NCBI RefSeq assembly: GCF_002245695.1
Contig: NZ_NOII01000003.1
Coordinates: 434,001-498,000, forward strand
DNA: 64,000 nt
Direction: 5' to 3'
Source: Fictibacillus aquaticus
GTDB taxonomy: Bacteria; Bacillota; Bacilli; Bacillales; Fictibacillaceae
The notes beneath the pieces are model-generated. The model was not told the DNA's origin. It ran no database searches and saw only the letters and a program-made list of their open reading frames with translations. Numbering within the stretch: the first letter of the stretch is position 1; each line of letters starts with the position of its first letter. The position numbers were made by a program, and so were the translations under genes. Of the stretch, positions 36,042-45,100 are shown in pieces.

Positions 36042-36452
36042 ATTCTCTATTATTTCTGTAAAATTATGTTTATTATTTTGATAATAGTGGAAGTTACGAA
36101 AATGAGTCTATCAACCTATTCTTTGGAACCGTGAAACCATTTAAACGGATGCTGCGTAAATGGGTATGTGGAAAACGCTAGGTGATAGATCGAGTGTCCG
36201 TTTCACACGGAAAAAAATGGCCATTTGTCTTTTTGGAGTACCGGACCCCCAATAAGACCATACTTTCTTACCATTTCCTGCGAATTTCCATATTCTATAG
36301 AAATTTTCCAAGGAATGCCGTATAGTAAGTAATCGTGAGTGCGGCGGCCAGTGATTTATGAAGCAGAAGTTATACATAATTTTCGTATCTGGCCCGTACT
36401 ATTCAAGAGTGAAAAACTTTATTAGGAAAGCACAATTTAAGGAGGGCAACAC
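36042..36452. other. Intergenic region before the anchored protein
   Basis: About 410 bases with a half REP element (36195-36249) and AAGGAGG at 36440. I see no further gene; the rest is AT-rich and presumably holds the promoter. Confidence 0.5.
36195..36249. repeat. Half REP element with TGTCCGTT head (TCC type)
   Basis: The right arm AGTACCGGACCCC at 36237-36249 is preceded by TTTGTCTTTTTGG and, further left, TGTCCGTTTCACACGGA, like the element at 23582. No left arm. Confidence 0.85.
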
Positions 36453-38093
36453 ATGCAAACGCAAGTGAACACACCGGCGAAATCAAGCAAGAAGTTTCTG
36501 ATCATCGCACTCGCTGCGGTTCTTTTGATCGGAGGCGGAGCTGCTGTATATGCAATGATGATAAACACGCCGAAAAATCAGTATTTAATGGCGGAGTACA
36601 ACACATACGAAGCGACTGCCGAGTCTTTTGACAACCAGTTCGGCGATCTAATGGATCTATCTGAAAAAGCACAGAAAGAAGCAAACGAGTCCGATACTCG
36701 CATCGGCATCGATATGGACCTTGGCGCGATGGGCGCGACTGGAATGGAAGCAGCTCTTGCACAGTCTCTTTTAAAAAGCGCTGAAGTTCAAGTGAAAACA
36801 CAGCATGACCCGAAAAAAGAAGAAGGCTCGTTCAAGCTTGGAGTATTGATGAACGACTCTGAAATCGCTGGAGCGGAGTTTTATCAGAATAACAAACAGA
36901 CGGCGATAGAAGTGCCTGAACTATACAGCAAGCACGTATATTTCGAGAACAAGCAGTTCGGCGACCTTATGCGCAAGTTCGACTCTTCATACGTAGGACT
37001 TGAGGAAATGCAGAACTTTTTCAAGGCATATGACAGCTATCTGACAGACGAAGATGCACGCGAAGAGATGGTTAAAGAGTATGCAGAAGTATTGAAAGAT
37101 AACATTAAAGACGACAACGTAACGGAGAAAGACGCTGACTTCAACGGCGAAAGCATGAAAGCTCTTACTCTCACACTCTCTGAAAAAGAAGTGAAGGACA
37201 TCCTTGTAGCGTATATCGAAAAAATTGAGAGCGACGACAAGCTGATCAACGAGATTGCAAAACAATCATCACTTTCTGGCGGATTTGATACGACAATGAG
37301 CGGAACTGCTTCAGAAAAAGATACGAAAAAGCAAATTCTTGACGGTCTAAAGGATGTTAAAAAAGGCATTAAAGAAGACGTTTCAATGCCAAAAGGCTTC
37401 AAACAGACGGTTATTATCAACAGCGATGACGTGATCGTGAGCCGTTCATTCGATTTTGAAGCAGGACCTAAAGACAGCCCGGACGAGATTGTCGCGTTCG
37501 ATTACGATTCTGAATCAAAAACAGATGATAACGACAAAACAAAATCAAGCTGGAAGATGGTCATGACACCGAAATCTGGCGAAGGCACATTCGTTTTTGA
37601 TATGAAAATGGACTCTGAGCCAAAAGGCGAAGGCATGAAGCGCGACATCAAGACAAAGTTCGAAATGACGGAGAACGGTGCGACTGACGGAGCCGGCTTC
37701 CACATCTGGGGCGAAGGCAATAAAGAGAAGTCGAAGTGGAACCTTGAAATGACGCCGGTCGGCGATATGGCCGCATCTGAGCTTCCTGACTTCAAGCTTC
37801 AGCTTGAGCACAAAGGCAAGCAGGACCTCGACAACGACAAGGCACAGCACGATTTTAAAACAACGATCGTCGTGAACGACCCGTCAATGGGCGGCGAAAT
37901 GAAGATGGACCTGAACATCAAGTCCAAAACAACGTTCACTGACAAGCTGAAGTTCCCTAAGCTTAGCGGCGATAACGCGGTGAACGCAGCCGAAGCGAGC
38001 GACGAGGAAATCGGCGCGATCATGCAGGAAGTGCAGATGAACATCCAGAACTTTATCGGTGAAAACGCCCAGCTATTCCAAGGCGGATTCTAA
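36453..38093 (+). CDS. Membrane-anchored extracellular protein of unknown function
   Basis: A 546-residue protein with one N-terminal helix (KKFLIIALAAVLLIGGGAAVY, no cleavage site) and a 510-residue hydrophilic extracellular domain rich in Lys, Asp, Met and beta-type segments (KLGVLMNDSEIAGAEFYQN, WKMVMTPKSGEGTFVFDMKM). The fold may resemble lipoprotein-like beta sheets that bind lipids, but I do not recognise a family with confidence. AAGGAGG precedes the ATG. Confidence 0.8.
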   Translation: MQTQVNTPAKSSKKFLIIALAAVLLIGGGAAVYAMMINTPKNQYLMAEYNTYEATAESFDNQFGDLMDLSEKAQKEANESDTRIGIDMDLGAMGATGMEAALAQSLLKSAEVQVKTQHDPKKEEGSFKLGVLMNDSEIAGAEFYQNNKQTAIEVPELYSKHVYFENKQFGDLMRKFDSSYVGLEEMQNFFKAYDSYLTDEDAREEMVKEYAEVLKDNIKDDNVTEKDADFNGESMKALTLTLSEKEVKDILVAYIEKIESDDKLINEIAKQSSLSGGFDTTMSGTASEKDTKKQILDGLKDVKKGIKEDVSMPKGFKQTVIINSDDVIVSRSFDFEAGPKDSPDEIVAFDYDSESKTDDNDKTKSSWKMVMTPKSGEGTFVFDMKMDSEPKGEGMKRDIKTKFEMTENGATDGAGFHIWGEGNKEKSKWNLEMTPVGDMAASELPDFKLQLEHKGKQDLDNDKAQHDFKTTIVVNDPSMGGEMKMDLNIKSKTTFTDKLKFPKLSGDNAVNAAEASDEEIGAIMQEVQMNIQNFIGENAQLFQGGF

Positions 38094-38106
38094 CATAGTG
38101 CATCAG

Positions 38107-38149
38107 AAGGGCAAGAATAACATTCACGTGTTATCTCTTGTCCTTTTTC
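38107..38149 (+). terminator. Terminator of the anchored protein gene
   Basis: AAGGGCAAGAATAACA pairs with TGTTATCTCTTGTCCTT around TTCACG; TTTTT follows. Confidence 0.8.
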
Positions 38150-38263
38150 ACGCCCAGCCGGCATAAACTGTTGTATAAAGAAGAGCAAATAAAGCCTGTG
38201 AGAGGTATAATAGCGGAAAAAGGCATGTCCAAAATGTGAAGTTTATTTGGGACCCAATTTTAT

Positions 38264-38347
38264 TGGCCATAAACAAGAATCTTATAGCCAAAACGAAAAT
38301 TCTAATGTCCATAAATCGAATTCACTTGGCCGTTAAAATTCAACAGC
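38264..38347. repeat. Phased 21-bp degenerate repeat array A
   Basis: Units beginning TGGCCATAAA, TAGCCAAAAC, TGTCCATAAA and TGGCCGTTAA start at 38264, 38285, 38306 and 38327, exactly 21 bases apart. It fills the gap before the ABC-2 operon. Confidence 0.75.
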
Positions 38348-38402
38348 TTATTTTTTACAGACCATAAAAAGTTAATATCTAAAAAAGAAAGGACGGCCCA
38401 GC

Positions 38403-39650
38403 ATGCGGCTCATATTGCTACTCACTGCCAACACAATCCGCTCGTGGCTCCGCAATCCAGTGCCGCTGCTCATCATGCTGCTGTTCCCGCTGGCCTTGCT
38501 CGGCATCCTCTACACAGGACTGCAGCCGCTTTTAAAAGAAAAGCAGTGGATCGAGCCGTTCCCGGTCGCGATCGTCGACAACGAGCAGACCTTCGAAACG
38601 AAGCTGCTGCTCACACAATATCAAAAATCAGAAGAACTGAAGAAACTCATGAAATTCAGCGTCTTATCAGAGGAAAAAGCTGAACAGCAGCTAAAAGCAA
38701 ACCGAGTTGCAGGTGTGGCGATCATTCCGGAGGGCTTTACAGAAAGCCTTTGGACAGGGAAAAATATCCCGGTCGAAGTGATCAGCAACGAAAAACGCGG
38801 CTTCCAGGCGAAGCTGTTCCGCCAGTTTATGGCGACGAACGCGAAGCTGATCTCTGCGGCACAGGCAGGGGCGAACGGTGCTTATCATTATTCCAAAAAA
38901 CTGCCTATTACCGAAGACGAGCTGAAACAGCAGCGCAAACAGATCGCAGCGACGCTGACGCTCCACGCGCTCGACCGGAATCAGTTTTTTACTGAAGAAA
39001 CAGTAACCGGGTACGGCGGAACAAGCCAGAAAAGCTTTTACGCCTTGTCGGGAGTACTTTTGCTGCTCATGATCACAGGCCTTTTTGCGATAAAAATGAC
39101 GCGTCGTGAGGAGCAGCAGGTGCTGCAGGACCGGCTGGCGCTTTACGGGCTTACACACAAAGAGTTTGCTTGGAGCTCCTTCTTTTCCAGCTCTTTTTTG
39201 TTCGTGCTGCAGGCTGCGGTCTTATGCGGGTTGTTTTACGCTTTTGCCGAAACGTGGAGCTGGAGCGCCATCTTCTTAACACTTTTATATGTGATAGCGC
39301 TCGCAGCTGGATTTTCGCTGTTAACCGAAATACTCAGCAACGAAAACGCCGTACTAGGAGCCGCCATCTTGTTCACGGCAGCAAACGCGCTGTTTGGAGG
39401 AATCCTCTTCCCAGTCAGTCTGCTGCCAGAATCACTGCAGCCAGCCAGCTCTTGGACACTAACGAACATAGCGCAGGAAGGTCTGCTGCAATCTTTATTC
39501 AGCTCAGGCGATTTGCCGATTGGGGCGACGATTAAGCTCGCTGCAGCTACGGTCATCTTGCTCGCAGCCAAACAGCTGCTAATAAAATTAAAAAAGAGGG
39601 ACTTATGGGCCGAACATTCGCAATCGCCGTCAACCGCATACGACTCCTGA
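38403..39650 (+). CDS. ABC-2-type transporter permease 1
   Basis: A 415-residue protein: one N-terminal helix (LIMLLFPLALLGILYTGLQ), a 180-residue extracellular domain (PVAIVDNEQTFETKLL) and five C-terminal helices. This is the ABC2_membrane_3 layout used for drug, peptide or lipid export. It overlaps the next permease by 46 bases. Confidence 0.88.
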   Translation: MRLILLLTANTIRSWLRNPVPLLIMLLFPLALLGILYTGLQPLLKEKQWIEPFPVAIVDNEQTFETKLLLTQYQKSEELKKLMKFSVLSEEKAEQQLKANRVAGVAIIPEGFTESLWTGKNIPVEVISNEKRGFQAKLFRQFMATNAKLISAAQAGANGAYHYSKKLPITEDELKQQRKQIAATLTLHALDRNQFFTEETVTGYGGTSQKSFYALSGVLLLLMITGLFAIKMTRREEQQVLQDRLALYGLTHKEFAWSSFFSSSFLFVLQAAVLCGLFYAFAETWSWSAIFLTLLYVIALAAGFSLLTEILSNENAVLGAAILFTAANALFGGILFPVSLLPESLQPASSWTLTNIAQEGLLQSLFSSGDLPIGATIKLAAATVILLAAKQLLIKLKKRDLWAEHSQSPSTAYDS

Positions 39651-40795
39651 TCGCCTCCCGCCGGAACGCTCTTCTGCTGCTTCTTCCGGTCCTGTTTCTT
39701 GCGGGCATCGACCGGTTCGCGGGCGAAACGGTCAGCGAGAGCAAGATTCCGATCGTAATTGCGGACAGTGATGAGAGCGAGATCAGCCAACAAGTTGTTT
39801 CAGCGATAAAAAAGAACCCTGTACTAAAGGTGCTCGTGGTGGGTAATGAGACTGAAGCGCAGGAATTAGTCGAAACACAAAAAGCGGCAGCCGGCTTTCA
39901 TTTCCCGGAAGGCATGGGGGAGGAGCTGCTGGCGAACGAAGCAGATGAAATCGTGACGGTCTGGACAACGCCAACCGTCATATCAACTGCTGCCGTTCAG
40001 GAAATGGTCGCTGCAGAAATCTTGCGTCCATCCGCCAACAGTCTAGGTGCCGAAACGGCTGTTGATTATGCTATAAAAGCCCAAGGTAAGATGAGCAAGA
40101 TCGAGCAAGACCAGCTATGGAAAGAAGTGTGGGAATACAGCGACAGCCAGTGGAGTACGAAGCCGCTTATGACCATCCAGGATCGTGTTATGGGGTCCGG
40201 TACCGTGACGGTACCGGACCCCAACCAGCCGAGGCCTAGTCCCAATCTATATCTGCCAGGAACGCTCGCAATCATGATGCTTTTTGCATTTGCGTGGTCC
40301 GGATGGGCGATACAAGAGAAAAACAGTACGATTACAAGCCGTCTTTTCTTAACAATAAAGCCGCGCCAATATGTGGCCGGCAACCTGATTGCGATGCTGC
40401 TGCTGCAAAGTGTGCTTTTAGCAGGATTTATATTGTACGGAAAGCAAGCGAGTTATTGGGATGCCGAAGAACTGCCAAAAGCAGTTGCAACACTTCTCAT
40501 CTACGCTTTTCTTATCACAGCATTCGTTTTCTGGCTCGCTCATCATGTTCACTCCATGAAATCTTGGGGAATGATCACCATAACCGTTCTGCTGCTATCA
40601 TCTTTGTTCAGCGGAACGTTTATCCCGCTGAATGAAATTTCAGAGCGGCTGCAGCAGATCGCCTATTTTACGCCGCAGTTCTGGGCGTCAGACTCCATGC
40701 AAGGCAGCATTTCTTTTCCAGTACTAGCCGGCATGGCGGCATTAGGACTGTTGATGGCGGCACTTACAACACAAAAAGCAGGTGTACAGCGATGA
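39605..40795 (+). CDS. ABC-2-type transporter permease 2, with an in-frame REP pair
   Basis: A 396-residue paralogue of the preceding permease with the same topology. The extracellular domain contains VMGSGTVTVPDPNQPRP at about residues 194-210, just before the second helix, encoded by a complete REP hairpin. The frame continues through it, so the protein tolerates it. It overlaps the ATPase gene by four bases. Confidence 0.88.
   Translation: MGRTFAIAVNRIRLLIASRRNALLLLLPVLFLAGIDRFAGETVSESKIPIVIADSDESEISQQVVSAIKKNPVLKVLVVGNETEAQELVETQKAAAGFHFPEGMGEELLANEADEIVTVWTTPTVISTAAVQEMVAAEILRPSANSLGAETAVDYAIKAQGKMSKIEQDQLWKEVWEYSDSQWSTKPLMTIQDRVMGSGTVTVPDPNQPRPSPNLYLPGTLAIMMLFAFAWSGWAIQEKNSTITSRLFLTIKPRQYVAGNLIAMLLLQSVLLAGFILYGKQASYWDAEELPKAVATLLIYAFLITAFVFWLAHHVHSMKSWGMITITVLLLSSLFSGTFIPLNEISERLQQIAYFTPQFWASDSMQGSISFPVLAGMAALGLLMAALTTQKAGVQR
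40192..40222. repeat. Complete REP hairpin inside the permease gene
   Basis: GGGGTCCGGTACC at 40192-40204 and GGTACCGGACCCC at 40210-40222 with loop GTGAC. The pair is perfect and keeps the frame open. Confidence 0.96.
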
Positions 40796-41517
40796 TCACA
40801 CTCAGTCATGTATCGAAAAAATATGGTAAAAAAACGGTGCTTCATGATATTTCGTTCTCTGTTCAAGCTGGTGAAATAACAGGGGTGGTTGGGCCGAACG
40901 GGGCGGGCAAGTCAACGCTTCTTAAGTGTATCGCTACCATGATGCCGCCTACCTCGGGTTTGATCATCATCGACGGCAGCAACGCGGCGGCTGACCCTCA
41001 GGCTGTACGCCACCTGATCGGATATGTGCCGCAGGAAATCGCGGTGTATCAGGAGCTTACGGTTAAGCAGAATATCGAGTTTTTTGCGAAGCTCGCAGGA
41101 AAGCGAGACTTACGCGCCATTCAAGAGCGGTGCGAGGAATGGCAGCTCATGCCTCATTACCGCAAAAAGGTAAAGCACCTTTCAGGCGGTAACCAGCGCA
41201 AGCTTAACATACTAGTTGCGCTCCTGCACGATCCGCAGCTGCTCATACTCGATGAGCCGACCGTCGGCATCGATATCGCCGCCAAGCAGGAAATCGTCTC
41301 TTATCTGAAACAGCTGGCGTATGAAGGAAAGACGATACTGTACTCCAGCCACGACGCTCAGGAGCTGCAAATGCTGTGCGATTCCTATTTAATCATGAAA
41401 GAAGGAGAGCTGCTCTTTTACGGACCAAAGGAACGACTCCGCCAGCACGTACCGTACCCCTATAACCAGTCCTTCACCGACAGCTTAGCGCATGTCGGCG
41501 AGTGGGCAAACCGATAG
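40792..41517 (+). CDS. ABC transporter ATPase
   Basis: A 241-residue ATPase with Walker A GPNGAGKST, Q-loop YVPQE, signature HLSGGNQRK, Walker B LLILDEPTVGID and switch His in YSSHD. The gene order is permease-permease-ATPase, with translational overlap. Residues 219-223 (HVPYP) come from a REP-arm sequence near the C-terminus. Confidence 0.94.
   Translation: MITLSHVSKKYGKKTVLHDISFSVQAGEITGVVGPNGAGKSTLLKCIATMMPPTSGLIIIDGSNAAADPQAVRHLIGYVPQEIAVYQELTVKQNIEFFAKLAGKRDLRAIQERCEEWQLMPHYRKKVKHLSGGNQRKLNILVALLHDPQLLILDEPTVGIDIAAKQEIVSYLKQLAYEGKTILYSSHDAQELQMLCDSYLIMKEGELLFYGPKERLRQHVPYPYNQSFTDSLAHVGEWANR
41448..41460. repeat. REP arm inside the ATPase gene
   Basis: CGTACCGTACCCC, 12 of 13 bases of a right arm, in frame. 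No partner arm nearby. Confidence 0.8.
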
Positions 41518-41532
41518 ATTAGCAGTTTTCTA

Positions 41533-41584
41533 GAGAGAATGTCTTTAATAAGGTTGAAAACCTATTAAAGACATTCTCTTTATT
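41533..41584 (+). terminator. Terminator of the ABC-2 operon
   Basis: AGAGAATGTCTTTAATA pairs perfectly with the complement ending ACATTCTCT, then TTATTTG. Confidence 0.9.
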
Positions 41585-41642
41585 TGTTTTCGAGACTTAT
41601 AGACAAGGCTCTTTACTAGTACAAAAGACTTATTTTTAATTA

Positions 41643-41742
41643 GCGGGCAAAAATCTAGAATTGCGGGCAAAAACAGAAAAACACGGGCAAAAATCAAGAT
41701 TTACGAGCAAAATTTAAAATTTGCGGACAAAGCGACATAGAC
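41643..41742. repeat. Phased 20-bp degenerate repeat array B
   Basis: Units GCGGGCAAAAA, GCGGGCAAAAA, ACGGGCAAAAA, ACGAGCAAAAT and GCGGACAAAGC start at 41643, 41663, 41683, 41703 and 41723, exactly 20 bases apart. The second half of each unit varies. Directly followed by a REP element. Confidence 0.85.
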
Positions 41743-41781
41743 TTCATGGAACACTTGGAGCGATCTTTGGAAGCATCATTG

Positions 41782-41849
41782 GGGGTACGGTACCATCTCA
41801 TCTAAACCCCCGCCATAAAAGCAAATTTCATTAAATGGTACCGTACCCC
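41782..41849. repeat. REP-like inverted repeat, 66-68-nt class
   Basis: Arms at 41782-41794 and 41837-41849 with a poorly structured loop. Confidence 0.94.
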
Positions 41850-41957
41850 CAGCCCCACTCACCAACCCTCAATCAGCCGCCACAAACCCACAAAATCCTC
41901 CAAATATTTCACCCAACGAAATAGTTATCACATAATGTAGAATTTTCAGAAAAGTAA

Positions 41958-41986
41958 TTGACTTACTTTTGGCCTACAACTATTAT
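41958..41986 (+). promoter_or_regulatory. Sigma-A promoter of the large protease
   Basis: TTGACT at 41958-41963 and TATTAT at 41981-41986 with 17-base spacing, 119 bases before the start codon. Confidence 0.7.
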
Positions 41987-42104
41987 TAAAGAATAGCTAA
42001 TAAATTACTTTTATTACATTAACAGGGGGTATGGGAAAAATACGGATATTTTGCGTTGCCTGCTATTTTTTAAAATAAAAAACGGGGGAAGTGCTCAAAA
42101 AATT

Positions 42105-45100
42105 ATGAAAAACAACAAGAAAAAAATCTCTAAAATCGCTACATATGCTTTATCGTCAGCGCTTTTATTATCTAGTTTAGGTCTATCAACTCCTGCTGAA
42201 GCTGCATCAAAAAGAAACATGGATTCAATGATCAGCCAGATGAAGGAGCAAGCGGCTTCTAAGCAGCAGCCTTCTAAAAAAGTTGATACTAAAAAAGTAA
42301 AACAGCAAAAGCTTCAGCTTCAAGCTGATGACATTATCCGCGTTATTGTCGAAGTAGAAGGGCAGACGCCTGTCGAATACGCGACTGAAAAAGGCCAGCT
42401 TTACAAAGACCTTTCTGCATCAAAGAAGCAAGAAATTGGTGCAAAGGTAGAAAAGCAGCAGAAATCAGTAAAAGACAAGATTAAAGCTAAAGGCGTTAAA
42501 TTTAAATTCAAAAAGAACTTCAACGTAGCTTTCAGCGGTTTCTCTGGTGAAGTTACATATAGCGATGTAGCCAAGATCGAAAGCATTGCAGGCGTAAAAA
42601 ACGTATTCCTTGCTAACGAGTACAACCGTCCTGAAGTGAAGCCGGACATGACGACAAGCCACCAGTTCATCCAATCTAAGCAGACTTGGGCAGATGCTGG
42701 CTTTAAAGGTGAAGGAATGGTCGTTTCTGTTATCGACTCTGGTGTGGATCCATCACACAAAGACTTCGTATTAACAGATAACGCAACAGGTGACCTTTCA
42801 GAATCAGAAGTGAACTCAATCGTTGAAGAAGGCGGCCTAAAAGGAAAGTTCTACACAGAAAAGGTTCCTTACGGCTACAACTACTACGACCAAAATGACA
42901 CGGTTCTTGACCTTGGTCCAGACGCGTCTATGCACGGAATGCACGTTGCAGGAACGGTAGCAGCGAATGGAGATGAAGCAAACGGCGGCATCAAAGGGGT
43001 TGCACCAGAAGCACAGGTTCTTGGCATGAAGGTATTCAGTAATGACCCGAACTATCCTTCAACTTGGTCTGACATCTACCTTGCTGCGATCGATGACTCT
43101 ATTAAACTAGGTGCTGACGTTCTGAACATGAGCTTAGGTTCTACAGCTTCCTTCTACGATGAGAGAAGTGCAGAAGACCTAGCGATCACTCGTGCGGTTG
43201 AAAACGGAATCGTGTGCTCTGTTTCTGCTGGTAACTCAGGCCACGTTTCAAGCGGATGGGACAACCCGTTTGCATCGAACCCGGATATCGGTGTAGTTGG
43301 AGCTCCTGGTTTGAATACAGATTCCATTCAGGTAGCAGCTTCTGGAAACGAAGCGTTCCTTTATCAGCACACAGCAACTGTTGAAGGCGTAGACGGATTC
43401 TCTTCTGTCGGATACGGCATCGACAACTGGACGAAGCTTGCTGAGAAAAACGGCGGAAAGCTTGAGCTTGTAAGCCTTGGCACTAAGCTTGGATACCCTG
43501 CAGACTATGCTGGAGTTGACGTTAAAGGGAAAGTAGTCGTCGTTCCACGTGGTGCATTGTCTTTCTATGACAAAACAAAGAACGCTGCTGATGCAGGAGC
43601 GATCGGAATCATCGTGCATAATGCAACAAACGGATTCTTCTATGAGAACCAAGGCGGTTGGCAGGTTCCGTTTATGATGATTTCTAAGCAAGAAGGAATC
43701 GACCTTCTTGAAGCGATCGAAGCTGGCAACACAACTCTTCATGTTTCTGAAAAGAGCAAAACAGAAGACGCTGAAATGGGCCGCATGACAGACTTCACAT
43801 CTTGGGGAACAACTCCAAGCCTTGAGTTGAAGCCAGAAATCACGGCACCAGGCGGAAAAATCACGTCTACATTGAACGATGACCAGTATGGCCAGATGAG
43901 CGGTACTTCAATGGCCGCGCCGCACGTTGCGGGTGGAGCGGCACTCGTTCAGCAATATTTGACTGGAGACGAGCGTTTTGGCGATCTTACAGTTGAAGAG
44001 CGCACACGCCTTGCTAAAGTTTTATTGATGAATACAGCGAAAGTAATCGACGATGTTCACGGACAGCCATTCTCTCCTCGCCGCCAAGGTGCTGGGATGA
44101 TGCAGACGTTCGCAGCAGTCGACACACCAGTATTCTTCTTTAACGAAGAAACAGGTGAAGCGAAAGTTGAACTTAAAGATTTCACTTCTAAAACAATCGA
44201 AATGTCATTCGGAGCACAAAACATCTCTGATGAAGACGTTACGTACAACGTAAACACTGACGTACTGGCTGACACAATCATCCAGGCAGGCGGAATGGAT
44301 TACAACGCACTAACAGCAGGAGACCTGAAGGATGTTAAGATCTCAGCTCCTGAAACAGTTACTGTAAAAGCTGGAGATTATGCTTCATTTACGGTAACAG
44401 TTGATCTGTCTGATGCGAAAATTCCAGTTCTTGACGCTAATGGAGAAGAAAACGGATTCCAAGAGCTAAAAGAAAACATGTTCGTTGAAGGCTTCGTTAA
44501 GCTTGAAGACGCTGAAAAAGTTCAGCCGACTCTAGCTGTACCTTATGTTGGATTCTACGGCAATTGGGATGAGCCTGAAATCGTTGACGGATTCAAGGAT
44601 CTTGGCGAAAACCGATTCTTTGACCTTGACTACCTGTTTGACGGCGCGCATGACATGCTTGAAAACGATGGAGACTTTGTAGGATTGATCCCAGGAAAAG
44701 AGTTCTATGCGATCTCGCCAAACGGTGACGAGCAGCAGGAAAACATCTATCCGCTTCCATCATTCCTAAGAAATGCGTCTGAAGTTCAGTACAATATCCT
44801 TGATAAGGACGGCAAGTTCCTTCGCCGTGTTGCAATGGAAAAGAACGTAAGAAAATCCTTCTACGACACGGGCAGCGGAACGCCATACAGCTTCAGCGAA
44901 AAGCGCAAGTGGGATGGAACAGTTAAAGGTAATGTAGTAGAAGATGGCATGTACTACTACGAAATCAAGTCTGTGATCGACTATGACGGCGCTGACTGGC
45001 AATCTAAGAAGATTCCGGTTGTCGTTGATAACACAGCACCAAAAGTAAACGCGAAATTTGACCCAGAGTCCAAAGTTGTTACGTGGGAAACGGAAGAAGC

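Noticed and set aside
36141-36377. Antisense 78-codon ORF before the anchored protein
   Set aside because: No ribosome binding site, crosses a REP arm and has no recognisable domain.
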